Under the pieces are notes generated by a model. The model had not been told where the DNA came from. It saw nothing but the letters and a program-made list of their open reading frames with translations, and did not search any database. The translations under genes were made by a program, and so were the position numbers. Of a DNA stretch of 64,000 nt, positions 11,202-22,539 are shown piece by piece. Each line of letters starts with the position of its first letter. The stretch's first letter is position 1. The DNA is from Patella vulgata (lineage: Eukaryota; Mollusca; Gastropoda; Patellidae), in the NCBI RefSeq assembly GCF_932274485.2, contig NC_065883.2:16738222-16802221 (forward strand), given 5' to 3'.

Positions 11202-12581
11202 CAGGCCCGGCTGAGTTGGGGGTGGGGGGCTAAGGAGGAGCGGGGTCCCCCAATAATTTGTCCGCAAGTGCTTTTTTCTTCAGGTTATTGCACGCTAGTA
11301 ATTATCCCGTTAGATACGAGGTCTGATTTTAACATAGAAGTAAGACTTCTAGAACGTAGACTTTCAGACAGGATATAGTTTTTCTCACACTCTTTCCCTG
11401 TGTCCCTTATCTATCAAATAATTCACAGCTATCAGTTATTACCAGTTAAAACAAGCGGTTGCCATGCAAAATACGCCCACATTTTCCAAGAAATGTATGG
11501 GGAAGAGGTATCATCCCCTCATTCAAGATCTTTTAATCCTTAAAATATTTTCATCAGAATGGGACAGCAATTTCAAATTTTGCGTAAAAAGCATGGGGCT
11601 ATAGCTCTAGAATGTAAGGTCTGATGCGTACCAAAGTCGAGCTCATCCAAGAACTTTTGATCTTTAACACATATATAGTTTTAATTTCATCTCATGAATC
11701 GGAAACTGTCTCCCGATGAGGGTCCACAAACTTCATTCATATTTCACATTTTGCGTAAAAGGCAGGGGGCCAATGCGCACCAAAAGTGAACCCATCCAAG
11801 AGCTAGAGATACTCGTTTTAAGTTCATCTAATCGGATAAAATTTCTGATAGTCCACAACCTTGGCAAAACATGCTTTTATACTATTTACGTAATGGGGAG
11901 TGACCATTTGACTGAAAGTTTCGGTCCGATTTTCAGGAAATTCGGACTCAACCATAATTATGATGTAACTGTGATATATTTGAACGGTTTTGAAAATAAG
12001 ATAAAAAAAAAATGGTGGCCTCTAGAGAGTCCACAAGCTAAATACGATATATTTCGTACAATCAGGGGTCACAATCCAGAAAGTTACGGTTCAATATGCC
12101 AATATCGAAAGGAACCCAGACCTTTGGGATATATCTAAATTGGATGACCCACTACCTGGGTATTACATGCTTTTAAGGGTAGCGGCTATTTTGTCGGGCA
12201 GTTTCGGTCCGATTTTCACGAAATTTGTACTCAGCCGTAATTATGGTGTAACAGTGATATGTGAGGTCTGGAGGGTCCGCTAGCTAACAATGTCGCTATC
12301 TTTTGGTTATAAACATACATTGTCAGTTTTTATCAAAATAATATAAAAATTGTGACCTCATGTTCAGCATCGCAGGAAACCACGGTCGACTATGTTTACA
12401 TGGTTAAGGGGTTGAGAAAAGAAATAGAATTTCACTTCATTGCTGAGTAATTTTTATTAGCCAGAAAGCGTCTCTGACGATCTAGATCCTCAGGAGCTTC
12501 CAGGGTCTAGGCGGCCTCTGGACCCTCGCCTAGAGTCATTGGCTGGTAGCCCCCATAATCAAATTGCTTCCGCCGGCCCTG
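11202..12581. mobile_element. Probable hAT-like element splitting a tandem repeat
   Basis: The ends are CAGGCCCGGC and GCCGGCCCTG (complement CAGGGCCGGC). The flanking octamers CATCGGGG and CATAAGAG agree at 5 of 8 bases, so any duplication is decayed. The main support is context: the older tandem repeat lies on both sides. Inside are diverged internal repeats such as TTTCGGTCCGATTTTCA-GAAATT (11925 and 12205). No transposase was recognised, and the 140-codon frame at 11716-12138 spans repeats. Confidence 0.45.
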
Positions 12582-12770
12582 CATAAGAGGTTTGGATACG
12601 TGTACACTATGTTCAAAACAACCTCGACCAGGGAATTGGCTGAGCCGAATGTTCCAGGTGCTCACTGGCACATTCAGAGAACAGGTTGGGTTCCTGATGC
12701 TCGGAGAAAATTAACAGCACTGCTAGGGTTGTGTTAAGTCACAGTGGGTCCTCAGGAATATCTCGTCCGA
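12582..12770. repeat. Tandem repeat, right part
   Basis: CCAGGGAATTGGCTGAGCCG, then AATGTTCCAGGTGCTCACTG, matches the 11061-11110 unit to the left of the inserted element. Confidence 0.5.
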
Positions 12771-12807
12771 TTGCAACGGTACAGACCATGGTTCCTGGGT
12801 AGCAGGA

Positions 12808-12880
12808 AATGAAATGGGGTTTAACGTCCTACTTCTCTGCGCCGACTGGGTTAACGAAGACGAGCCGAATTAACAGACCC
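12808..12880 (-). repeat. SINE family B, short 3' fragment
   Basis: GAAATGAAATGGGGTTTAAC, then GTCCTACTTCTCTGCGCCGA, is the reverse of the family-B tail. Only about 70 bp of the 3' end is present. Confidence 0.75.
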
Positions 12881-13537
12881 GTTTGCTTTGCGGGCGGGAA
12901 ATGCGACTTTGGGTTACGTCTGCCAAACACAGACATTAGGTTACGTAGGTTTAATTTAAACATGGTGCCAGTTAAATATAGATGAAAGATATACTAGCGA
13001 GATGCCGCAAGAGATCAAAGGTTATATATGTAATACCTGTGTTTTTTTACCTGTGTTATATATATACAGCGTGCGCGATAAAATCATTTTATCAGCGTGG
13101 GAAAGTTGTAGCTCCTATCGTAACACGTGCATGCAGACTATATATTACACATATTTTACATTCCAGGAAGTCTTATCACAGACGGTACCTTCAAGGTAGA
13201 AACGCGTAATTGAAATTTGAAAATGAATTCTAGAAACATATTCTAATGGTGTCAAATCAGCGAAAAATAAAAGTTCTTAAAAGTCCAAAAATTCTAACCC
13301 ACAATACGAAAACCTACAATCAAACCTACTAGGATTTATGAATTCAACTAATGACACCAATAAGACCTTTGTGAAGACAATAAGACCAATAAGACCATAA
13401 GCATAATGCTCAACCGGTGTCAAACATACTGTGGTTCAGATCGACTCCAGCATGTTCCACGCAGTTTAAAACATTTTCGGCGCTATGCAAAATCAGCGGT
13501 GATCACGGCCCTGAAAAGTAAATGAAATCAAATGCCA
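12881..13537. other. Intergenic, nothing recognised
   Basis: Two overlapping frames (75 and 65 codons) at 12982-13209 are chance. A short direct repeat of CCAATAAGACC occurs at about 13357-13400. Confidence 0.4.
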
Positions 13538-13740
13538 TACTGCAGTGTGCTATGTGGGAAATGTTGCCCGGACAGCGGCGCTATGGCATATTCTTATATC
13601 AAATTCAAATTGTCAAGGGATCGTTTACGTACACGGCACCTCGGTTTTTGGTCCCATCCGAACGACTAGAAAGCTGTCCTTGTCAGGGCCCCCCATCCTG
13701 CACTGACAAGGGGAAACCATGCTGGAAAACCCCATTGAAC
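13538..13740 (-). repeat. SINE family B, partial
   Basis: The minus strand reads through the body: GTTTTCCAGCATGGTTTCCC, TTGTCAG, the CGTTCGGATGGGACCAAAAA module, and a degenerate CCCTTGACAATTTGAATTTG. Both head and tail are missing. The plus-strand 116-codon frame crossing it is a repeat frame. Confidence 0.8.
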
Positions 13741-14099
13741 CTTTTTTATAAGCAATATTTTTATTCAGATTTGTATCTGAATAGGGATTGGGGAACAGAC
13801 ATAGCCTATATTAAACCCCTCTCCCTGTCAGATATAGATACAAGTATTAACATTTTAGAAATAAATATATGAAATTATGATTGTGTTATAGCTGTCTCTG
13901 GAATGGATTTACATTTTAGAAATAAGCAAGCAACAAGTGAAATATAATTGAAAATATAATTATAAGAGTGCGTTATATAGTTGTCCCTTGAACCGACTGG
14001 TGATTTCGAAAAACGAGTGGTCAGTTTTAAAAATATTGAGTGAGTTTTCCATGTCGTCAATTCCGTGCAATAAGACAGTAGTGTTTCGATGGATAGTAG

Positions 14100-15480
14100 G
14101 TAAATTATTTATTTCGGGCATCTGAATATACGTAGCAATTCAATAAAAAAAGGTTCAGTATCCTCAAAGTGATGACCACATTCACAGCATGGATTGCCAG
14201 AAATGTGACGTAGAAATTTATGTTCGTTTAGATTGCTGCAAGTTTAGAATAAATGATTTGGTTTGCGCGGGATCCAATAAAAAAAAATTGATTTTTTATG
14301 TCGGCACTTAATTTGTTCCATTCACTAATTGACGGTGGTATGAACGAATTATAGAAAATATTTGTTTTATATTTATATTCAGGTAGGCTTGTGTTTCGGA
14401 TATTATAATGTGCGCTTTCTGTCAAGATTAAATTATGATGATAAGATTGAGAAAGGCCGTATATAATTTTATAAATGAATTTGAGTTTATGTCTTCTGCG
14501 TCTCTCTTTTAGTGTAATAAAACCGGTTTCTTTATGTAAGTCTATGGCTGGTACCCCTTACAGCACCACACATGGACCTAAGTGCATCCAGTTGTAGGTG
14601 CTCTAATTTGTTAGAGTTGGTCTGTGCAGTTGTCCCAGAAGACGTCACAATAATCAAAATGAGGTGGGATGAAAGAGGTATAAATGGTTTGTAACGATTT
14701 ACGGTTTAAGTCTGTATTTAAGGGATCTAAAACAATTTACAGATTTGCTGGTTTTCTCGATAATGTCGTTAATATGTTTGTTTCATTTGCAATATTGTTG
14801 AAAAGTCAAGCCTAAATGTTTGTGATGTGGGACCGCCTTGATAGGAACAATATATAGAGTAAGGGCAGGTAAAATAGGATTTTGTTTGCTTGTCAGTGCT
14901 AGTGTTTCGGTCTTTAGTGGGTAGTTGAAGGATACCAGCCATGATTTAGCCCATGAGTTAATTTTATCAAGGTCATTATTTAGAATATTTGCGCATTGGG
15001 TAGGGTCATCAATTTGCAGATAAGAGGGAAGTGTCGTCAGCAAAACGTCGAACATTTGATGTGATATCACTGACAATATCATTTATATAAACGAGAAAAT
15101 GGAGAAGACCGAGACCATAGTGCTGTGGCACGCCCGGGGGGATGGTTTTTGGGGAGGTGAAGGCACCCCCAGTAACAAGACTGTTTTCTTCCCTCTAAAT
15201 ATTTGTGAACCCATTGAAGGATGTCTCCCCGTATCTCCGCAGTTTCTAGCGTGTGACCCGAGTCCAGCATGCCAGACCCTGTCAAAAGCTTTACTTACGT
15301 CACAGAACACTGCATGCTCTCGTGTAGAATCCTTGGTCAATGGCTTGACAAAAGTAGTGTGCGATATCGGTAAGTTGGTAAACACTAGAAACCCCATGCA
15401 AAAAGCCGCTCTGGAGGTTAGTTAAAACAAAATTCTCCCTTAGGAAGTTGAAGACATTTTTATAGATGCATTTTTGAATA
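14100..15480 (-). mobile_element. LINE (non-LTR retrotransposon), reverse-transcriptase C-terminal half, broken
   Basis: Read on the minus strand, the order is: a fingers block with NLQSGFLHGVSS (about 15420-15385); CDVSKAFDRVWHAGL (about 15310-15270); GVPQHYGLGLL and VYINDIV (about 15135-15075); the catalytic FADD at 15044-15033; a thumb region with NSWAKSWLVSFN and HKHLGLTFQ (14960-14790); SAHYNIRNTS with FIPPSISEWNKL (about 14420-14300); and a C-terminal Cys/His segment NPCCECGHHFEDTEPFLLNC (about 14195-14135). This is the ORF2 order of Jockey/CR1-type LINEs. The fingers, SKAFDRVW, GVPQ-to-FADD and thumb blocks lie in shifting frames, so at least three frameshifts are present. The 5' half (endonuclease) is absent. 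The element is 5'-truncated and inactive. Confidence 0.9.
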
Positions 15481-15495
15481 TTTTAACTAAGATAT

Positions 15496-15568
15496 TGAGT
15501 CTAACGGGAGCGAACCCGCGACCACCAGGCTAGCGTGTTAGTGTCTTACTCACTTAGCCATCGTGCCC
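15496..15568 (-). repeat. tRNA-like SINE head
   Basis: On the minus strand there is an A-box-like TGGCTAAGTGAG (15549-15560) and a B-box-like GGTTCGCTCCC (15506-15516) spaced 32 bp apart, as in pol III promoters. The ends do not pair as an acceptor stem, so it is not a functional tRNA. It resembles the family-B head and abuts the truncated LINE. Confidence 0.7.
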
Positions 15569-15839
15569 CTTCACTACCACCGAAAAGTAGCCCGATCAGA
15601 ATTAAATCACCGAATCCAGTGAAAGATTGTTGTTTTGTGGTAGAAATTAGCTACAAAACCCATACTTGTGTATCTCTGGCTCGGTGCCTGTAACTAATTA
15701 TAGTATATGAAGTATAATTATCTCCACACTAAACACAGAGCTAACAACTAATTTATTTTAGAAAATCTTTAATTAAAGCCTCTTACATTACTAGACTAAC
15801 TAGGTCATAAAATCTATTAACAAAACTATATCAGAAAGT

Positions 15840-16050
15840 TTATAGGCTTTGTAGTTACCTTGGCAAGGAAAAGTGTCTATAGGATGGAACAAAAAAACGT
15901 GAAGGATCCCCTGACAGTTGGAAATCGAAATAAGTGTAGGCCGTGTCGCCAAGTATAGCGCCAATTTTCGGTCAAAATTTCCTTCAGAGCACATTGCCCG
16001 TCTATTTGGTACAAAAGATAAAACGTTACACCCCATTTTATTTCCATAGT
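15840..16050 (+). repeat. SINE family B, partial
   Basis: GTGAAGGATCCCCTGACAGT, then TGGAAATCGAAATAAGTGTA, CCCGTCT and ACGTTACACCCCATTTTATT follow the family-B 3' half. It is diverged and 5'-truncated. Confidence 0.75.
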
Positions 16051-16213
16051 TATGTGTCTTTTTCACATTTTCGGTCCCTGTAAGATGTCCGTGTTTTCGA
16101 TCAGGGAACAGAGAGTTGTAGGGGCCCACGAACCTGGGGATCACAGGATCTATCACGGTGTTGACATAGACAGTTCCTCAAGCTATTCCGCCGTTGTTTT
16201 TCCTTTTCGATTA

Positions 16214-16550
16214 AGCCTTAAACATATATTATGAAAGAGCTAAATCTGCCTATTAACTTATCCAGACCATAACCAACTCTCGATGTCATCGCTAGCCTGT
16301 GATATTTACCGGATTGGAATTGATCTGCTGCTCAACGCTCATTGATGATTAAATTTTAAAAAGTGGATAATCGAGACTATGTTTTTTATCATACCTTCTT
16401 TAGTAATGATGATTGAGGCTAGGCCTAAAATTCAATCGCTAAATTCTCGATTCAGGGTGGATCAATTTGACTGAAATTTTCAGCAAATTCCCTTTACATT
16501 ATCTAGTTTTTAACTATTGTAGTGAGAACTGCCAGTTCTTTATCTAATCT
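16214..16550 (-). repeat. TTAA-ended TIR element, family M2, diverged
   Basis: It shares AAGAGCTAAATCTGCCTAT at the left, a CAATTTGACTGAAATTTTCA block, and GCCAGTTCTTTATCTAATCT at the right with the copies at 24792 and 60942. Confidence 0.6.
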
Positions 16551-19000
16551 CCCACACTGGTTGAAATTTAATTTGAAGACAGCTGTTGGTGCTGTTAGGA
16601 AATACCCTCAAAAAGCTCCAGGCCCCTTCCGAACTTGATATTCGAGAGTCATATTAGGTACATGGAGCTCAAAAGTGGTTTAGACCATTCTTTTTTTTTG
16701 TAGAGTTGGTTTATGTCTCTAACAAATGTGATATTTTAGAGAACTGAAAATCAGACCTGCGAGTGTGAAGGTTGAAGATCTTTGGAGTTCCTTGTGATCC
16801 ATTCAAGGGCATTTAGAGTCATTTCTGATTTCACCCTAACTACCACATCTGTTTATAGACGCGTCGAACTGCATAATATAGTGTTTTATTAGGGGGTTTT
16901 CTCGTATAGTCACACCCAATTATATCGTAAAAACTTCATTTGGGGAAAGAACTGGATATGAAAGCCCTACAAAGACCTCGTGGCATATATACACTGCTAT
17001 TCCCCGTTTTTCTATATTTTGAAAAAGACGTGAACAATGTTAAAAATTCGAGTATTTATATATACCGTATTCCCCAATTCAGTGATTATAAAATAAGTTT
17101 ATTTAATTTGTGTAATATTTTTCGAAAACCAATTTCGAGAATCTCTTCAAGTCTAATAAGCGCAGCCTTCCTAAGCACGTCTTTCTTCGAAAACCGAAGG
17201 TTTAATGTTTTGATGAGTCCAGAATGCGCCAAATTCAAAGGTTCATATTATAGTCCGAAGATTCAATTTTCCGAAAAGTGTTTCATTTTTTTTATTTTTT
17301 ACACAAAACCCATTTCTTGTTATGTTCGTATTAAGCGCGCAGACTAACTAAACTAACTCTGAGCTAAAGCAACGGGTCCCTTTTGATATTTTAAAGAAAT
17401 ATTAGTCTTTTTAGTTAAACATAAAAAAACAGGCTTAAACATTCAAAATATCTGAAAAGCAGGGAGACAATACAGCGGAAAGTTTTGTTCCAGGCAGAGC
17501 GCGCACGCGGACTTCTCAAACTTTTAACAATCGCTATTGAATCTCTGATCTTGGAATTAAAAGGTATGTCTTAAATCTAACAAAGCCAGAAATAATGTCA
17601 ATTTTTTCATTTCTTGTGTAACGTTTGATCGAATAAAAGGGTTACGTGTATGGTATTTGTGTCTGGTCAAATATAACTTAGATTGTTTGATGGTACGAAG
17701 CAAGTTTTGAACCTGACGTTAAACTCTGACTTGACTTGCAGACGACACGGCCATATTTGGATAAAGAATACCTACACGAGCTTCTATGGTAACAAATAAC
17801 AAGTTTTTGTTGCACGAGGAATTTGTATGTTTGTTTTCCGAGTTAATCAGAAGTGCGAGTTTGTTTTGAAATCCTTGATAACAATGGTGATGTTGTATTG
17901 ACGGGTTTGACTGATTTTTGGTTCCCACGTACGATGTTAAGATGTTACTTTACTATAATTTCTGACCCTGGACACCCAACCCTTGAATAGTCGACGATCA
18001 TTGTTGACCCGACTCTCTAGGGTAGGGGTTGGGGTTGGGCATTTGATCTTAATGGGAACCATCAACCATGAATACCGAAACGCCCACTAAACGAGTAGGT
18101 CGTAAGCACTACGGAGCTACTCCCGTTGTATTTTTTGACGCCAGTATTATGGACGCCTCATAAATTATTCGATCTCTAAATCGCCTAAAATTGAAAGCTA
18201 ATCCATTATCCGATTCGCCTGAAAGCAGGGTATCCATCCAGGAATGTGAAATTTTATAAGATGTTACTCGCCAAGCCGCTTAATTACCATAATGTCTTTT
18301 GAATATGAAGGCAGGACATTCCATTTTTTTTTCTTGTCCGGATAGACCATTTTGTAAATGGTGGGGCACATCTGAGCCCATAAAAAGGGCTCCGAAACAA
18401 TAAATGACGAACACATGCACACATTCATATAAAACATAAATATTATTAATAATAAATGCTATTAAGTTCAGAACACAATATGAAAGAAAATAACTTTTAG
18501 TAACCTTTCAGTTCTCAGGGCCTTTAAACTTCTTAATTCGGTCCTGGAACATTTTCAATGTCATTGTCCTTTACACGAAAATCATTGAAAATTAAGTGCG
18601 GTTTTAAAGACTAAATTGTTATAATAAAATGAAAAGCCTGGCTTGTGCAATTTATACGGGGGAGTTGGCGCTATTTGAGTTGTCTTTGAAACTAATTCGA
18701 CACGTATTTAAGATTTTCTATAACCATTCGCCCATGTCATAAAGTAGGAAATATCAATTATTATTAGTTTTAAGACCATTTGGCTAATATTTCACTGTGT
18801 GCCACCAGTGCCGATATTACGACCGTGTTTCTTTCTCTCATAATGTCAATATTTACTCAAGTCGTTTGCTGTTCTCCAATCTTACTAATTTGTACGAGAG
18901 TAGTCGTTTTGTCCCCGCTTGTAGAATTCAGAAGAATCCTCGCACGGTTAGTTAAGAAAGTTCATGAAGTTGCTTCCGAATTCAGTTGGAGTAGCTGATC
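16551..19000. other. Intergenic, no supported gene
   Basis: The longest frame (135 codons, 16940-17347) has no recognisable domain. A short two-way repeat at about 17960-18060 includes GGTAGGGGTTGGGGTTGGGC. Nothing else stands out. Confidence 0.4.
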
Positions 19001-19030
19001 CAGATTACAATATCTAACACAATATCTAAC

Positions 19031-19157
19031 ACCTGTATCGTCTGCTTGATAAAGACGAGAGTATCCTCGTCGAAACGTCGCTTAGTATTAAACTCAGTAA
19101 TTGTGTATCCATAAAATTGTACCTTGTGTTAATAACTAAATGCCAATCAAAGAAGAT
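19031..19157 (+). mobile_element. Short insert with hammerhead-like motif, flanked by direct repeats
   Basis: A 127-bp segment lies between copies of ACAATATCTAAC (19007-19018 and 19019-19030 on the left, 19158-19169 on the right). Inside, TTGATAA (19046-19052) is followed by a 6-bp stem GACGAG/CTCGTC (19054-19059 with 19066-19071) and then GAAAC (19072-19076). That is the order core - stem II - GAAAC of hammerhead ribozymes, which are known in Penelope-like elements and retrozymes of animals. The core departs from the CUGANGA consensus, so self-cleavage is doubtful. Confidence 0.55.
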
Positions 19158-19206
19158 ACAATATCTAACTTTTCAGAACTAAAACTGGTTATTTGGCATT
19201 TAGTTA
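19133..19206. repeat. 14-bp inverted repeat
   Basis: TAACTAAATGCCAA (19133-19146) and TTGGCATTTAGTTA (19193-19206) are perfect complements. The pair straddles the right edge of the hammerhead-bearing insert. Confidence 0.7.
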
Positions 19207-19397
19207 AAAAAATGAAACTCTTTATCGATTATTTTAAGATCTAAAGAATTAGGGTTTAACTCCTTTATTTTAAATCTCTGATTTATAGTCGTATTTCTTT
19301 TTAAATTTATTTACACATTTTTTTTTCGTCTGATCAGGTTTACTTAGCTGTATTGAGTAGTGTATTGTATATTTATGTCTACAACTTTACTAAGATA

Positions 19398-19730
19398 GTC
19401 TGGAGGTCGGGTGTTCGATCCCTGCATTGGTCGAGAAAGTTCATCGGGATTTTCCGACGTGGTTTTCCCTTGTCAGTGGTGCAGAACGGAGGGCCTGACA
19501 ATGACAGCTGTCTTGTCCTTCGGATGAGACGAAAAACCGAGGTCCCGTCTATATATTGGAATGCACGTTAAAGATCCCCTGAAAGTTGGAATTCGATATA
19601 AGAGTAGGCGATAGTGCCGCTGCCCGGGCAAAATTTCCCTCATAGCACAGTGTATGGCGTATGCCCGTCTTCATTAGCCCAGTATAGGAGCAGAACAGTA
19701 GGACGTTAAACCCCATTTCATTTCATTTCA
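19398..19730 (+). repeat. SINE family B, 5'-truncated, perfect target duplication
   Basis: The body runs from GGTCGGGTGTTCGATCCC to GGACGTTAAACCCCATTTCA plus (ATTTC)n. It is flanked by TTACTAAGATA at 19387-19397 and 19731-19741, an 11-bp perfect duplication, so the insertion is young. Confidence 0.92.
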
Positions 19731-19769
19731 TTACTAAGATATCAAGGCTAAGGTACCGTTCTTTCTCTT

Positions 19770-20031
19770 TTGTGGGGGGTTGGATGGCCGAATGGTTAGC
19801 ACGTGCGTGCTGTATCATAAGACCTGTCATTAAGTAGACTGGCGTGGCTTCGAATCCCCGGTTGTACGTGACAAGGAGTAGGGTCGCCTGTCCAACCTCG
19901 TGGGTTTTCTCCGGGTCCTCCGGTTTCCCCCCACTGCTAAAGACCCCTACGCGCAAGCGAATTATTGAAATAAAATTAAACCATATGTTAGTCCCGAAAT
20001 GACCAAGTTTGTGTCGAGTGGACGTTAAACC

Positions 20032-20069
<38 letters not shown>
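19770..20069 (+). repeat. SINE family A (tRNA Ser/Leu-like head, CT tail)
   Basis: The head GTTGGATGGCCGAATGGTTA holds the A-box and CGTGGCTTCGAATCCCCGG holds the B-box (about 19850). The body has GTCGCCTGTCCAACCTCG, TTTTCTCCGGGTCCTCCGG and AAGACCCCTACGCGCAAG. The tail is GTGGACGTTAAACCCCATCT and about 17 CT units. It looks full-length. Confidence 0.9.
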
Positions 20070-20072
<3 letters not shown>

Positions 20073-21590
20073 GTAATTAAAAACTTCAATATTAATTTTA
20101 TAAATCTGTTGATCGAGAATGGCAACCGTAAAGCTGGAGAGATGAACGAAGATTATAATAACATGTTATACTAAAGCGACTTCTTGAACAATTCATTTCT
20201 CTTAACACTAAATTGATCCTTAATGATACCGCCTCTATAATGTGCACGCGACATGACATGTGTTGAAAAGAACGATGCTGTCGGAGCAGAAGTGGAGTTC
20301 CTTCCGATTCTGTCGTCAACCTGCTTGCAGTTTCCTGTAGGAGGAAATGTGGCTGATTTCTGATAATATAATTAGCTACCTATAACATAATATCATCAAT
20401 AAATTACTGAATGATTATAAGCTTGTTATAAACAATACAATCTAGAAATCACTGGGTAAACAATTACCGCTATAACCCCCCCCCCCCCCAGTCCCCACAC
20501 ACACACCCACCACCACCACCCCACAAAAAGCACGAATCCTATACTCATTTTGTTGGCGGGAATATTGTCACGGCAGTCTTCTTAGAGTCGTTAATATTCC
20601 AATAGATTAAGCAGGGCTGCGGCTCGAGTGGCACACCTAAAATGCACAACTGCGACAGCGCACGGGCATTTCCCGCTACGAATTAGGATTTGTCGGTTAC
20701 TTGTTAATCAGCTGTCTTCTTGGATCAAGGGTTTTCCATAGAACCGTGCAAACGTATTCGACTAACGGGTAATGGACTTTAATAGCTTATTTGCTACGAA
20801 GTTAAGACTGATGCTAGTCACTTGGTATTACCCCTTTTGTGCCAGAATGTGAAAGACACAGTGGACCAGTATTAGAAGAAACCTGTTAAAACGGGACGAA
20901 AATAAGATAACGAAAAGAAATCTTGTATTAACACCAGAAGAATATGATTAAGAAAATTGATAATATTCACAAATTTCGCAATTTATCATACTCGTGTATA
21001 ATCACCCGCCACTGACATCTGTTACAGAACCTTCAAATATTACAAATAGTCACGAGGCCAGATCGGTTCAAATTTAATGATTTATTTTATTGTTACTTGG
21101 TCTAGGCTAATATTGTTGTGGTTATAAGTATTTATACGGGATTTTAAAAAAAAAAATACAGTATGTATAATGTAATTGAAATTTAACTTTTTATTAAAGA
21201 TATCAATGAAATGGAATTTGACCGATTTATTCATTTATTTATTTATTTTATTTGTTTTGAATTTATAGATAGAACGTTTCCTACTGTAACCTTATAATCG
21301 TTAAAGTGCTAGAGGATCGCTCTACACACAATCAACAATCAAACGAAACATATATAGCTTTTGAGAGACAGGTACGGGGGCCATACATACTAGTGATAGA
21401 TATAATTATTGTAAAACAAAAATATTAATGCAGTAACCAACATTATGTATCATTGCTGTTATGTGTGTGTGTGTGTGTGGGGGGGGGGGGGGGGTATGTA
21501 ATAATTTAAATGTTGATCGTATGTTTTCAATAATCGTATGGATTATAAACCAATTTAAGAAAAAAGAACTGGATTATTTGAAATCAAAGC
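20070..21590. other. Intergenic, no supported gene
   Basis: It contains a poly(C)/CACC-rich low-complexity stretch at 20476-20522 and a (GT)n-poly(G) tract at 21462-21494. No coding exon was recognised. Confidence 0.45.
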
Positions 21591-21599
21591 CAGGCGAAA

Positions 21600-21722
21600 T
21601 TTAACTTTCTACTTATCTGCACCGATTGGGCTAATGAAGCTGGTCCCATCCGTAGGACTAGACATTTTTCCTTGTCCTGCACCAATGACAACGGGGAACC
21701 ACGCCGGAAAATTCCGAGTTAT
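21600..21722 (-). repeat. SINE family B fragment
   Basis: The segment CCGATTGGGCTAATGAAGCT, then GTCCCATCCGTAGGACTAGA and a CACCAATGACAACGGGGAAC run, matches the family-B body read in reverse, with an internal deletion. Confidence 0.55.
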
Positions 21723-22473
21723 ATAACAAAACCTCCGTACGTTCATGTTGAATACTGACTTGATTACTTGAGACGGATAAAAGAAACATTAAGTTTTGGG
21801 GAAATGAGCACGCGAGATTTCAAAGATTTCCGAGACCGTCTCACTGCGATTTGGAGCTCAAAGGAAAGCTCTCCTCGTCAGAAAAAAAAAAGAAAAATAG
21901 GCGAATGATTTTTTACAAAAATTTTTTTTGACTGTTGTTGATATGAAAACAATATGTATTTTCGTCATGAATATTTAACTTCTGCCAAAACGTTGACAGT
22001 GTCACGTTTTATAAATTAACAACCGGCATTTTCTCACCCATAAAAGTTTTATCCCATAAAATATTCCCGACTTATTGAATATAATCAGACATATGTTTAA
22101 AACATTTGAATATATTCTATGATTTCATGCATATGTTTCGCGGATTTGACAACCGCACGTGCACAGCAGAAGAATGTCACGTGCGTGAAAGATACGATAT
22201 GGCACGCTAGCGGGCGCCATCTTGCGGTCATGAATTATCATTGATACTGTTATAATAATAAACCGTTGATTGTATTTTAAAAATTTTCTATGTTAAACGT
22301 CATCTGTTAGTAGCCTATTTTTATGAATCAATTTACCGAGATAGTATTCTTATATTGATTGTCAATATCTTAGTGGGTTATGGCCTAGCCTATAAAACGC
22401 CTATATCGTCGCGATACCATTTTTCTGTTCCCGTGAAAATAAAAGCCAACGATTTCTTGTGGTATATAAAGAA

Positions 22474-22539
22474 ATGAAATAAAATAAAATGGGGTTTAAC
22501 GTCCTACTGTTCTGCTCCGACTGGGCTAATGAAGACGTT
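22474..22539 (-). repeat. 66-bp SINE family B tail with perfect 13-bp target duplication
   Basis: Only the last 66 bp of the SINE was inserted (ATGGGGTTTAACGTCCTACT, then CTGGGCTAATGAAGAC). It is bounded by GGTATATAAAGAA at 22461-22473 and 22540-22552. Confidence 0.9.

Noticed and set aside
11716-12138. 140-codon plus frame, the longest-looking gene candidate between the two host genes
   Set aside because: No recognisable domain. It spans internally repeated, non-coding-like sequence of a probable mobile element, and the same repeat recurs out of frame nearby.
16940-17347. 135-codon plus frame
   Set aside because: AT-rich composition, no domain, no splice or promoter context; fits a chance frame.
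19776-19860. Possible tRNA-Ser/Leu gene
   Set aside because: A- and B-boxes are present, but acceptor-stem pairing is absent and the sequence continues into a SINE body with a target-duplicating copy pattern.
20034-20069. CRISPR-like or regulatory repeat
   Set aside because: It is a simple CT microsatellite forming the SINE tail; no spacers, and the DNA is eukaryotic.
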